64,000 nucleotides of DNA from Tubulanus polymorphus (GCF_964204645.1 NC_134029.1:15616850-15680849), one strand, 5' to 3'; positions 9,727 through 20,500 are shown, numbered from the stretch's first letter. Numbers and translations are program-made. Notes: generated by a model from the letters alone, not told the origin.

Positions 9727-11095
9727 ATTGAGATTCGCGTGTTTCTTATTATTATTATTTTATGTCACACTATTTTCACTAAAAGAACTAAAACTTTGTT
9801 ACCTTGCCGCTGTTTTCGATACAATCCGTATGATATCGTTCAGCTCACTGAGATCTTCAAATACATCGCGTGTTTTTTCACGAATCATCGTTACAAAAGC
9901 ACTGTCGGGCCGTAAACATCGAAAATTTAGCCCCATTCAATGGGGCGACATGTTTTTCGAGTCGTCATCCCGAAATCAACCCGCTGGCCGATTGTCACTT
10001 CGATTATCAATTCAAGTATAAATGAATGAATTTATTGCCGCAGACTTCACATTCAGCCGCGGTCTTCAAACAGTAATTTAACAATAGCCCATTTTCCTCA
10101 TCAAATCATATTACCGATACGCAGGAAATTTACTACTTTAGATTTAAAAGCACTGTCGAGCCGTAAACATCGACGAATCGACGTGTGCCACTATATCGTC
10201 GTTCCGGGGATCAGCTGCGAGTTTCTCCTCATCATGAGAATCAAATCGAGTACAAATTAATTTATTACTACCAGTGATTTGGCTGCGGGTTTCAAGGAGT
10301 TAGTTTAACAATTTACTAAGATAAATCTTTAGTGTACAGGGGAGTCGTAGGCCTAAACTAAACACGCCGAAGAGATATAGCGGAGAAAAGCTATTGTGTC
10401 GACGAGGTATCAAAATAAATGAATATATTACTTTATTCGGCCGCGGGCTTCAACCTCTATAACAATACCATCAATACTCTATATTTCCTACAGTACATAC
10501 CGATCATTGTCAAATGCACAATGTATTAAACAAATACAAATATATAACACACTCCTATCCGTATGCTGGACTCACACTTGACATTCAGAGTAAGCGTTCG
10601 CTGTGGGGGAAAGGAGATCGTTTGCTGTGTCGCTTGAAGTGTTTATCGAGTTTTACGCGACCTTAAGGCTTTAGGCCTACCGGTACTGACCTTTACTGTC
10701 TCAAACATACACAGTATAATTGTTGCGTTTATTAACGGACTCATTGGATTGAACAACAAAACAAAATTTATGCCGGGTTGTTATTCAATAGGCCTACGAC
10801 CAATCTGTCCGGATGTTAGGACTACGCATATACATGGGCCTACATAGGCTAGTAGCCTCTACTAGGTTAATGCTAAGTTCACTGTAAAGAAGGAATCAGA
10901 TTTATTAAAATGCATGTTAATTAGTGATTAACTGGTTCTGATTTCCAACGATCAATCACAATTATCAATTTTATTGCCAAAAATGAAGTTTTTTTTTTGA
11001 AAATGTCGTCTGAGCAGACAGCTTTATAAGCCAGACTTTTCATTTGAGTTTTTTCATCATAAATGATACTGGTATTTCATTAATTCCTAATGACT

Positions 11096-11364
11096 CAAGC
11101 CGGGCATAGGTCGGCCTTGCGACAGCTTGTGACTCACTGCGATGCCATTCACTGCGATGATTGTGTCGCAACGACTCATCGACCTATGCTCCCTTGCGAC
11201 AGGTTGCGCCTGTCAGCAACGCCAGTCACAAGGAGTCGCACGTGTTCTACTTTCTGCGACGCGACACGACTGTCACATCGTATCGCAACCGACTTGTACC
11301 GAAACTTGCGATGCAACGCGAGGATCACATCGTGTCACAAGGCTGACCTACGTCCGGCTTTAAG
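11096..11364. mobile_element. MITE with AAGCCGGGC-type terminal inverted repeats, copy A
   Basis: Left end AAGCCGGGCATAGGTCGGCC and right end the inverse GACCTACGTCCGGCTTTAA. The inside is GC-rich and full of GCGAC/GTCGC words. Other copies are at 25,225-25,545 and, right half only, 12,118-12,310. Several short open frames in it are chance frames. Confidence 0.75.
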
Positions 11365-11384
11365 TTACTGCGTAGCCCCAGAAA

Positions 11385-11784
11385 TATCTTTTTTTTGTTC
11401 AAAAGACCTTTCACAAGGTTTTTCGTTCCAACAATCGTTCGATCGAACAGAATCGTTTTAATTTTAACAGAATTTTCTTGTCAGAACATTAAGGTTTTCG
11501 TTCGAACAAGTAAATTGTAAAAAGTTTTTTCTCCGAACCAAAAGTATTAAGTATTTCGTTCAATCGAACAGAATTGTTTTCATTCAAACATTCGTTCGAA
11601 AAAAATTGTTTTCGCTCAACCAAATTTTTTGCCTGGACAACAAGTTTTTCATTTCAACAATAACATAGCTTTTTATTCGAACACATTTTTTGTCTGAATG
11701 AAGAAAAGTTGTGGTTCAAACAAAAAGCGTATTGTTCGATCAAACAGAGTTGTTTTCATTCGAACAAGATTTTCTATAATCTTT
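11385..11784. repeat. TTCGAA-rich degenerate repeat tract, copy A
   Basis: Irregular repetition of TTCGTTCGAACA, GAACAGAATTGTTTTCATTC and similar words. Two further copies with the same order of words lie at 25,575-26,045 and 57,045-57,560, so it is one interspersed family rather than independent arrays. Confidence 0.75.
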
Positions 11785-12115
11785 AATATTTTCACCTTTT
11801 GTCTCTGGTAATTGCATTAATTCGAATACATTTATTTTTGAATTATTAACTTTTTCTATTTTAGGAATCATTTGTATAGTTACCGGATATTGATAAATTT
11901 TATATAATGTTTCACATTCCCGGTAATTTGTTATTCTAAATCTATGCGTAATATCTTCTGTTGGGTGTAAGCAACTAATAATTGACCATAGAAAACATTT
12001 ATTATCTTAATTTTGAACATTTATTACTGCTTTTGTTGTAAATGGTAATTTGATATAACTTGTTGCTTTAATATCCTTTTATGTTGTAATGTTTGAATCA
12101 TTTTTAAACATTTTC
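11785..12115 (-). pseudogene. Isolated PolB N-terminal fragment
   Basis: On the - strand one frame reads through INVQN, a stop, then DNKCFLWSIISCLHPTED and a Pro/Lys-rich region ending LPETKGENIKDY. DNKCFLW followed by CLHP is a signature I associate with the N-terminal region of Polinton-type PolB proteins. It is cut off at 11,785 by the TTCGAA tract and at 12,115 by a MITE fragment. The exonuclease and most of the polymerase domain that should separate it from the intein are missing. Confidence 0.6.
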
Positions 12116-12117
12116 CA

Positions 12118-12310
12118 CACCAGTCGCAATGGGTCGACAATGTTCTACTTTGTGCAACACGACGCGACCGTCGCAACCCACCTCTGCGCTCTTGCGACTG
12201 GGAGCAACTAGTTGCACACAGTCGCTGACAACCGCATCGCAACCGACTTGCGCGGCGACGCAACGCGACGATCGCGTCGCGTCACAAGGCCGAACTATGC
12301 CCGGCTTAAG
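12118..12310. mobile_element. MITE fragment (right half), copy C
   Basis: Right half of the AAGCCGGGC-type MITE. It ends CAAGGCCGAACTATGCCCGG then CTTAAG at 12,310. The left half is absent at the junction with the PolB fragment. Confidence 0.7.
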
Positions 12311-12314
12311 GGGG

Positions 12315-14560
12315 GCAATAATAATCTTACTTGTATTACAACTACTAGCTTAGTTTGCTATTTATACCAAATGGTTTTTCTATGGTCTTTCTATAGGAGT
12401 CATTTTTTCAATGCCCATGATTGATAGATTGTATACAGAATGATTTAGAGTGTTGAAATGTTATGAGATTGGGTCATCAGTTTTGCGACGTATTAAGGAC
12501 AAATTGAGTAATTGTCGTTGGTATAGTGAATCCCCCGTCTCCCCCACATAGATAAATTTATCACGTTTATTACAAAAAATTGCATATACTACATTTTGTG
12601 ACTTACAGTTGATAAAGTTACGGACATAATACGAGGAACCTTCATAGTTGATTAATCTATCTGAATTTCACATATAAGGACATATCGCACACTTTTTCCA
12701 CACGGTTCACATCTATTTGGTTTTTTGAAAAACATATGGTTGCGTTTCTTGTCTACTAGAATATTACTTAATGAAGTATCTCTTCAGTACGCTACGATAG
12801 GTGGTTCTTTGAATAATGTTGAGCCTTTCAGACTTTTGTAGGGTTTCATGTCCTTTCTTCAGAATTTTGTGTAACTCAGCCGTTGAATATGTCAGAGTTA
12901 GGGGTACTCGAGTTGTATTTTTTCTACGCTTTTATAATTCAATAAACTATTACGATTAATGGTCTCTGCCTTATTTATTTGCTTTTCTATTAGGTTCCCT
13001 TGAGGTTCGATAAGTAGTCAGCTCTTTTTTTCTTTTTACGAAAGTGTGGTTTTCCGAACAAATACGTCTTAAACGGATTCCTAGACCATATGGTATGGCT
13101 TTTTTGGTAGTGTCACGGTGACATGAGGAATAGTCCAAATAAAGATGTTTATCAGTTTCCTGGGGTAGCCCCTTGAGGTTCGATAAGTAGTCAGCTCTTT
13201 TTTTCTTTTTACGAAAGTGTGGTTTTCCGAACAAATACGTCTTAACGGATTCCTAGACCATATGGTATGGCTTTTTTGGTAGTTTCTGGGCGACATGAGG
13301 AATAGTCCAAATAAAGATGTTTATCGGGTTTTTTTACAATATAAATCTGTATTTAGTGTATCATCTTTTATGTATACCAATACGTCCATGTGTTCTATTT
13401 CTGTTTCTGAATGTCTCAAATCTACTTGTATGTTTTTGTTCATTGTATTTGCTAATGTTTGGAAATTTTGGAGTTCTTCTAGCGACCCTATCCAGATACC
13501 CCATATATCGTCCACATAGTTAGTGGTTTCTTTGGTGACCTGTCTAGAAGTTCTTTCTCCCATTCCCCTAAATATGTGCATGCATAATTCATACCTAGTT
13601 TATAGCCGTTCCCTCTTGCAGTATATAATGTTTGTCCATAAAAGAAAAATTATTGTTTTTCAAAACCATATCCATTAGATCTAATGTCGCTTCAGTCGAT
13701 ACTAGATTTGTTCCAATACGGCTGTCTAGAGCCTTTTGTACAGCTATTCTGGCTTCCCTACGGGGGACATTGGGATTAAGACCCTCAATATCCATACAAA
13801 AGAGTATTGGAGTTTTTGGTAAAGGCCCTTCAAATTTAGATATTTTGTTGAGGAATTGTGCGGTGTCCTTTATGTAACTATCTTGGCTCTGTACACGCTC
13901 TTTTAATTGTGACTCTACAAATTCGGCAGTTTTCTCAATTGGATGAGAGCGCCCATTAACAATTGTCCTTAAAGGTTACCTGCTTCATGTATTTTGGGGT
14001 TGGCCTGTAATTTCCCGGGTGATGGATCCGGAGGCATTAAGTATTTTTTCAAATCCGTCACCCTGTTTATATAGATTGTTGACCAATTTCTTAATTTTGT
14101 TAGATATTTTTCCTGTTTGATCTAAAGGAACTGATTTGTATGATCTGTTTTGTGACATTTAATTTTCTGCCTGTTCAATATATTTGGATGTATCCATTAT
14201 CACTATGACCGAGCACTTATCGGCTGGTCTAATTACTATGTCTCCATCATTAAGGAGTTCTATCATAGCCTTTTCCTCAGATCTATTTAGGTTCTTGGCG
14301 AATTTATGTGTTTAACCTTTTATCATGTCGTCCTTTACTTCCTGTATATATAGGTCCAAATAATTGTCTCTTTCTGTCGGAGGCATCCATGTACTTCGTT
14401 TCTTTTGAAGGAATTGTTCTTTTTCATAGATGGGTTGGTCATCGGTTGAATCATCGTAAAAGAATTCCTTGAGTCTCATCCGACGTTTCCATTCATGTAG
14501 ATCAGTGATGATTTGGGCATATCTAACTTAGAGCGCGAAGGGATAGATTTGAGACCCTTG
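12315..14560 (-). pseudogene. Penelope-like retroelement 1: RT and GIY-YIG, broken
   Basis: On the - strand, scattered frames give a reverse transcriptase N-terminal region (about 14,470-13,990, with DIVIRPADKCSVIVI), motif A (SMDIEGLNPNVP-like, 13,795), a GTAIN motif-B region (13,600), motif C YVDD (13,507-13,518) followed by IWGIW, and a C-terminal GIY-YIG endonuclease (VVYAIFC then FIYVGETG, 12,612-12,540). This RT plus GIY-YIG order defines canonical Penelope-like elements, which copy RNA into the genome using their own nuclease. Many stops and frameshifts are present, plus a 173-bp internal tandem duplication. It belongs to a different clade from the element at 22,675. The 3-prime end abuts the MITE fragment. 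Confidence 0.8.
13001..13330. repeat. 173-bp tandem duplication inside Penelope element 1
   Basis: TGAGGTTCGATAAGTAGTCA occurs at 13,001 and again at 13,174, and the following about 150 bp are nearly identical. The duplicated stretch codes for the RT region after motif C (FGKPHFRKKKK). It disrupts the coding frame. Confidence 0.85.
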
Positions 14561-14616
14561 CGTAACAGGTTGGGGTACCGTTAATATCTTACTGGATAGG
14601 TTTACGACTTCCACAT

Positions 14617-15473
14617 TTATTTCTTTGATGTTTTTGGGTTCGGCATCTCTGCAATGTACCGATGGTTTATGGCCATTTTGTATTTCAAATATGGTTGTAT
14701 CTTCTGCGACCTTTTCTTATGTATCTGTGCAGTATTATCGGCTCGTTTTTGAATTCTTGAATGAGTTTCGCGTATGCATGGTCGACTTGTGTGTTCACTT
14801 ATATTGAAATGGTTATTTCTATGTATGATACCAATGAACATTTTTTCGTGATTACATTCACCAGGTGGAAATTTCATCTATGTATCTGCACCGTTGATGT
14901 TGGTACGCACAAATATGTAAATTGAATATTATGCGATGCGACTATGATATCCGCCTCTGTGGCCCATGAGTCAGTGTGACAATCTTCTCTTAGTACATTA
15001 CGGATGTGAATATCATCGTCCCCATCAATGTATGGTTCGTATTTGACAGTATTTGTTTGAAGCTCACATGCTATTTCTGTTCTAACCCTCTTGTATAATT
15101 CCTCATCACCATAAATAGAGTGTGCAATACATCTATAGAAACAATCATCACCCTTCATTTCTATTTCTTCTTGATTAATGGTTCCACAGTAGCTGTTGTT
15201 AACTAAGGTTTTGAATTTTTTCTCCTCGGTTTTTCGTAATTCATTTTCAATTTCTCTCACGCGGTAGTCGATATTGTCCAGTAATTCTTGTTTCGTGTTC
15301 AGTTGAGAATTTCCCTCCAATGATGTCATTACTCTTTCATCCTCCATATCTAGTTTCATTATTTTACTCTTACAAATCTCAATGGTTTTCTTTACTGATT
15401 TATTTGAAGCTGCGTTTAAGATTCCATTTACTGTCTCCAATTCCTCCGGCATATAAAAATTAAAAATATACAT
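14617..15473 (-). pseudogene. OTU-type cysteine protease domain upstream of Penelope element 1
   Basis: A 199-codon frame (15,473-14,874) followed, via an ATGA overlap, by an 86-codon frame (14,877-14,617). The first has a Glu/Lys-rich coiled coil (residues about 20-90), then GDDCFYRCIAHSIYG, the Asp-x-Cys catalytic box of OTU deubiquitinases, and ATEADIIVASHNI, which matches the OTU core strand region. The second frame contains RNNHFNIS, the expected catalytic-His strand. So one OTU domain appears split between Cys and His boxes by a frameshift. It lies immediately upstream of, and on the same strand as, the RT, so it may be the N-terminal part of the element's protein or a second ORF. OTU domains cleave ubiquitin from proteins and occur in several retroelements. 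Confidence 0.65.
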
Positions 15474-15536
15474 ATTAAAAGTTATAGAACCGTTTTCTGG
15501 ATATGAACACTTGAGCGCGCTGTGCAGGTTTCTTTT

Positions 15537-15600
15537 GATTTAATTCTTAATTGCCGAGACCATTCAATTTGTTTCTGTGTTCTCGGATTTCTCTTCAAAA
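15537..15600 (-). pseudogene. Fragment of Polinton protein A 3-prime end, fused to PolB
   Basis: Nearly identical to 173-240: TAATTCTTAATTGCCGAGAC and the following bases. It contains only the last about 17 codons of protein A plus downstream bases, in antisense to the PolB fragment that starts right after it. Confidence 0.75.
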
Positions 15601-15741
15601 GAATGTCAATGAAATTTAATAAACCAATATTCATTGGTTCAACTGTTTTAGAAATATCAAAATTATTAATTTTTGATTTTTATTATTATGTTTTACAACC
15701 AATTTTTGGGGAAAACATATTGAAATATTATATTATATGAT
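15601..15741 (+). pseudogene. PolB N-extein fragment (inverted copy)
   Basis: Encodes KPIFIGSTVLEISKLLIFDF and the following helix up to the YxD of motif C, the typical sequence before the catalytic YxDTDS of Polinton-type PolB. A frameshift lies at about 15,730 between this piece and the intein. The upstream polymerase domain is missing. Confidence 0.7.
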
Positions 15742-16639
15742 TTTGTAACAGCTGACAGCCCAATATTATTAAAATGTAATGATAAAATATTGATAAGAAG
15801 AATTTCAGAAATAATTCCAAAGCAAAATGAACGTTATATTTCATATGGGGAAAAAGAATTAATACAAATAAATGGATTAATGGATGTTTGGACAAGAAAT
15901 GGATGGAAAAAATTAAAGAATATTATTAGGCATAAAACAAATAAGAAAATCTATAGAGTAAGAACTAAATTAGGGTTTGTAGATGTTACAGAAGATCATA
16001 GTTTAATTAAACGAAATGTCGATGAAATAAAACCAACTGATATAAAAATTGGAGATGAATTATTACATAAAAGATTTTTCAAAAGAATGAATCCTATATC
16101 ATTTGATGAAATGATTGATAATATTCATAATATAGAACCCGAAACATTAGAAGAAAAAGAATATTTTATCAATGGATTTTTTATGGGAGATGGTTCAGCA
16201 GGTGTGTATAATTATGTATAAATATTAGGTGTGTATAATTATAATAATACATGTGAATAATCCTAAAGATTTTGCTATAAAATATAATGATGAATTCTAT
16301 ATTCATGCAATAGTGAAAAGTAATACTTCAACCAAAGAAAAGATAGTACCAGATTATGTATTAAATGCAGAATATAATCTTAGAAAATGGTTCTTCATTG
16401 GATTCTACGCAGCAGATGGTACTAAAAAGTTTACGAGTTCTCCAGTAATAACATTTGCGCAAAAAGGAAAATGTGCAATAAGTGGGCTAAATATACTATG
16501 TAATTCATTAGGATTACAGAAAAACATTTAACTGAAGAAGTTAGAGATTTATTTGAAATATATAACCCAACAGATTATGTTTATGATTTATCAACTGAAG
16601 ATGGAACATTCAATTCTGGTTTCCCATTAATCCAAAAAT
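15742..16639 (+). pseudogene. Intein in PolB (inverted copy), N-terminal splicing block present
   Basis: Starts after TAT GAT (Tyr-Asp of motif C) with FVTADSPILL, an intein block A in which the expected first Ser/Cys is Phe (TTT, one base from TCT). Next come DVTEDHSLI (block B), FFMGDGSAG and FIGFYAADGT (the two LAGLIDADG motifs), VYDLSTEDGTF (block F), ending in Asn at 16,637-16,639 directly before Thr-Asp-Ser. Open pieces are 15,790-16,221 and 16,229-16,531. Compared with the left copy it lacks about 100 bp after the first LAGLIDADG motif and about 50 bp later, so the full-length intein was near 350 residues. Together the two copies cover the whole intein. Splicing is impossible now. Confidence 0.8.
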
Positions 16640-17087
16640 ACCGATTCGTACATACTAAAAATCAAGACAAATGACATAACAAAAGACTTAAAAACATTAA
16701 AACATCATTTTGATTTTAGCAATTATCCAAAAGATCATGAATCATTTAGCAATGATAATAAAAAGCAGCCTGGTAAGTTTAAAGATGAATTAGGGGGTGA
16801 TGAAATGATTGAATTTGTTGGGATAAGAAGTAAAATGTATAGTTATAGAACAAAAGATCATGAAGCTAAAAAGTTAAAAGGAATCACAAAGCATGTGGTT
16901 GACAAACATAGAATTTCAAGATTATAGTAAGTGTTTATACAACTCAATTGTAATGAAACACAAAATGAATTGTTTAAGATCGGAAGATCACGAGATGTAC
17001 ATTAATAAAGTTGAAAAAAACTAGTTTAATTCGACGATAAGAGATATATTTTGGATGATGGAGTAAAAACATTACCTTATGGCCATT
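16640..17087 (+). pseudogene. PolB C-extein (inverted copy)
   Basis: Begins Thr-Asp-Ser-Tyr (rest of motif C), then KIKTNDITKDL and, after frameshifts, FKDELGG, EFVGIRS, KMYSYR and the C-terminal tail ending at 17,087. It aligns throughout with 8,299-8,751 and retains the catalytic-motif Ser that the left copy has lost. Frame breaks occur at about 16,640, 16,850 and 16,910. Confidence 0.75.
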
Positions 17088-17317
17088 AAAACATAAAATC
17101 AAGATCATCAAACTCGAAATCACTACTGGTTTCTTCATTTTTATTTAATTGTTTAGGTTCTTCCATTTCATTTTTCTCATTTAAATAAAGTTCTATATTA
17201 TTCCACATTTCATCTAGCTCTCTTTGTTTCTTTTTGTTCGTTAATTCATCTAATGGATTTATAATATCGATGTTTTAAAAATTTACAATCTTATCTAAAT
17301 AGAATTCATAATTAATT
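17084..17317 (-). pseudogene. Fragment of the Polinton Cys-rich gene (3-prime end)
   Basis: Antisense copy of 8,080-8,302: the acidic C terminus SSDFEFDDLDFMF and upstream bases. It is truncated exactly at 17,317, where the hairpin-led repeat begins. Confidence 0.7.
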
Positions 17318-17440
17318 AGGGTTTTCTGTTACATCACAGAAAACCCTATTGATATCCGCGTGATTATTATTAGGGTTTTCTGACTTTCGTCGAAAACCCT
17401 TTTGTAATTCTGTTGATTGTTATTATTATTATTTACATAT
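17318..17440. mobile_element. Head of the composite repeat: two hairpins and microsatellite
   Basis: Hairpin 17,318-17,347 (identical to 9,697-9,726), then a second related one: AGGGTTTTC (17,372-17,380) with GAAAACCCT (17,392-17,400). A TTATTATT tract follows; the rest of the repeat is absent. Confidence 0.75.
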
Positions 17441-17686
17441 TTTCCACTTTTTTTTCGCACATAAAATTCATCTATCAGATTCGACAACTAACTGCTTCTA
17501 ATTGAAATGTAGAATTCTGATAGTAATATAACACGCATTCGCTCCGCGTAGATTATATCTATGCACTCTCCGTCCTATTTTAAACTTAAAATTACTTACT
17601 GAAAGATAACACCGGATGATAGTAGCAATCGCGACTTGCCCTGTGCGGTACTCCCATTAACGATAGAAACAGCGACCTGTCCTGTG

Positions 17687-17753
17687 GCATGGTGGATAAG
17701 GTGTTGGACTCCCAACTGAGAGGTCGAGGGTTCGAATCCTAGTGAAACCATGC
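17687..17753 (+). repeat. tRNA-like sequence, probably a SINE head or tRNA pseudogene
   Basis: GCATGGT (17,687) pairs with ACCATGC (17,747-17,753) as a 7-bp acceptor-like stem, and GGTTCGAATCC (17,728-17,739) is a perfect pol III B box. The T stem has only three good pairs and the anticodon stem folds with a 4-nt loop, so it is not a functional tRNA. Confidence 0.45.
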
Positions 17754-18348
17754 ATTATCACAGTACAGCGCCGGCGCGCAACAATTGTTTTATTAATGAA
17801 ACAACATGGTGGATGGGTGAAATCATTTTCGGCTTAAATTTATCGCGAGTTTTAGGACTTGAATGAATTTCACCAAACCATGATTTCTAAAATGAGTCAA
17901 TTGGGGGGGATTAATTCTATTCGTAAATCAATTTACGTTGGCTACATTTCCTGAAGATTTCGGGGTCAAATCAACGTGATATGGACAGAAATTGTAGGAA
18001 TTTTCATACGGAATTTTACTTCCGCGTTCAGTTGACGACTCGGATCGATGACAACGACAGCGGAGTTTATGTATTTTAAGGTGAGAATCCGTTAACCAGG
18101 GAATGTATTAAATGATTTCTTTAATAATATGAGTATGGTAGCAAATGAGTAGGCCTACTCGGTGAAGCAATGATCATTGTTGGCTACTAACTTAATGCCT
18201 AGATTTTTGGGGGGATTCGCCTAGAATAGATTTAGGCCCTAAATATAATGGGTAGAGCCAGTCAGTGGAATGCCTTAATAGCAGCTAGTTATGGCCTGGT
18301 TTACACTGAATGTGCATGACAATTTATTTTGATTACTTTCTTTCCAGC

Positions 18349-18519
18349 TATTATTCGTGGAATGAACTGGTCACTACGGTCTTCAATTCCTTTGCGGATT
18401 CTTGCAGGAGTATTAAACCACAGTGCGCAAATGTATTTTTCAAATTAGGCTTTTTCGACATTGACAGCCAAAGACGTATTAACTTAACACGCTAACTGAA
18501 GCGCAACTGTCTCAGATGC
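18349..18519 (+). other. Weak exon candidate
   Basis: Preceded by a pyrimidine tract and AG (TTTCTTTCCAG) and followed by a donor-like GTAAGT near 18,520. One frame is open for 33 codons (IIRGMNWSLRSS) and then stops, so if it is an exon it is terminal or non-coding. No family recognised. Confidence 0.2.
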
Positions 18520-19979
18520 TGTAAGTACTTGACGTTTTGCGAATTTTTTTTTTGTAATGCAATATTTGGATTAGTAATCAGTCGTGCTAACGTACATGCA
18601 GAATTGGATTCTGCATAATTATGGGATGATAATTCATGGGCGTCACGAGTCCCGCGACATACCCTTGATATGAAGCTTTTTTAATGTTAATCATTGACTT
18701 GTTTTGGAGTAAACTGAATAGCCCTTTAAATACCAATGCCACGTGGCTTGGTGTCTATGCTCTACGAGACTGTAGTAATAGATTTTCACAACAAACTCAT
18801 GATTTCAAATAGTCTCCTAAGATATCTATATATTATTTCGCTCCTTACCTAAGTAATTCTTACATTTGATTGCTTAATTACAGATAGAAAGAGGTCAGAT
18901 GGCATGAAAATCGACTGTGGCTGACTAATTGGCGCGAGTAACCAAAATGCTTCAATCATCAGGGGTAGACAAATTAGCCGAAGATGAATGAAAACTTCAC
19001 CTTGATGATCATCAGTTGATTTTGCTGTAATTATTTGCCTGGATATATCCTTCATTCCAAAATCTGTCTTCAGTAGAATTTCTTTCAATAAAATATTTTA
19101 AAGATTGAATTTGAATTGATCTTAAAACCAGAGAAAGCATTCAGAAATTTAGAAAATCCTTGACTCATAATCAAATTCTGTGAAGTCAGTTAAGGTCTTT
19201 TTGGTCGAATCAAGCCGAGGGCTCAGGTGACTAAAACTCAATTCCTCACTGTCTTATAATGCCGAGTACGACGGAGTTTACACACTGAAACACGTTGGGC
19301 TGTGTAAGTGTAATTTGGATAAGTCCACAATATAATGACCGCCCTGCCCCGCTGCATCTGAGACGTCAACAAGTTAGACTGTATTGCTTCGATGAAATTA
19401 AGAAAGAAAACAACAAAACTAGTTGCGTTGATCAACAAAAATAAATCAACAGTTTATTACAATACTTCAATTTCAAAATAAGGATAGGAAAAAAGGGAAC
19501 AACAAGTGTGTTTGCCATGCGTCTTTAAATATTTCCCAAGAATATATCTTTTTCTGGCCACCACCTGCCTCGACATCAGACTTTTTCGAGATTTTCGCTA
19601 AAAATACGAAACAAGACAAAATTGATGGATGGGAATCATACATGCTACAATTCACTTTTACTGCGAACATTGGAATGAGCTAAAGCAAATTGCTAGGAGG
19701 AAACATTGAGTCAAATGATGTTTCAAAATCTGGACGGGAAAAGTTTTACTGAATTGTATGGCTAATGGCAAATACATGTTTATATTGATAAGGTAAATAT
19801 CTGTATAAAAGGTTGTATAGCAACTTGAATTGAAGGATTAATGCAATAGGTCTCTTATTCTAAAAGACAAGTGAGCCATACTTACTAGATTGGTCATGTG
19901 AATCAACATCAAATTTAGAACTATCATCCATTTTTAGTTTTCAATCAAAGACCAACCTATGAAATAAAGTACATATTTT

Positions 19980-20500
19980 TAACAACCTGGAATAAATTAA
20001 AATAAATCTGAGGAATTCACCAAATTTCTGTATCGAACCCCTAATATATAACCTATAGATTGATACTTACATACGACAAATTGACGAAGAAACTTCATTT
20101 GACAGTATACAAACTCGCGGACAAACTCCCAAAATGAATCATTTCCTATTCACCTAGAATCAAACAAAATACAACTAAAAAATTCACAATACAGATTTCG
20201 GTTTCGAATCCTTCAAATAGCTGTTTACTTACATGAAACGAATTATCAAACTACTTCTGCCGACAGCATACCAACTCGCTGACAAACCCCCAAAATAAAA
20301 CGTGTCATGATAAACATCTGGAATTAAACGTAATAAAGCTACAAAATTTACAAAATGTCGGTTTCGGATCCCTCAAATAGCCTTACACTTACAAATGATG
20401 GATTATCAAACAACTATGAACTCCCACAACGCCACATGTCTTTGATAATCTACAGTGAAAACCTGGAATTAAGTCAAATAAATCTTAAATTCCGATTTGA
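19980..20500. repeat. Diverged tandem repeats, about 170-190 bp period
   Basis: Three imperfect units share the words CTGGAATTAA / CTAGAATCAA, TTCGGTTTCG, CCTCAAATAGC, ACTTACA and CAACTCGC-GACAAAC-CCCAAAAT in the same order. Strongly diverged, therefore old. Confidence 0.55.

Larger units (their letters stand above)
9697..11784. mobile_element. Composite repeat copy A
   Basis: From the hairpin through a TTATTATT microsatellite, two related motifs around GTAAACATCG (about 9,911 and 10,160), a region with GGGGGAAAGGAGATCG (10,604), a TIR-bounded MITE (11,096-11,364) and a TTCGAA-rich tract. The same order of landmarks recurs at 22,247-26,045 and partly at 26,455-27,452. No protein-coding capacity is evident; short frames here do not match between copies. 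It is probably a non-autonomous or 5-prime-truncated element of unknown class. Confidence 0.7.

Noticed and set aside
11090-11461. Three overlapping Cys/Arg-rich open frames
   Set aside because: They lie in the GC-rich MITE; the equivalent frames are not preserved in the copy at 25,225-25,545.
13001-13330. Two separate Penelope insertions
   Set aside because: The second block is a 173-bp tandem duplicate within one element; the RT order continues on both sides.
17687-17753. Functional tRNA gene
   Set aside because: The acceptor stem is good but the T stem and anticodon arm do not fold properly; kept only as tRNA-like.
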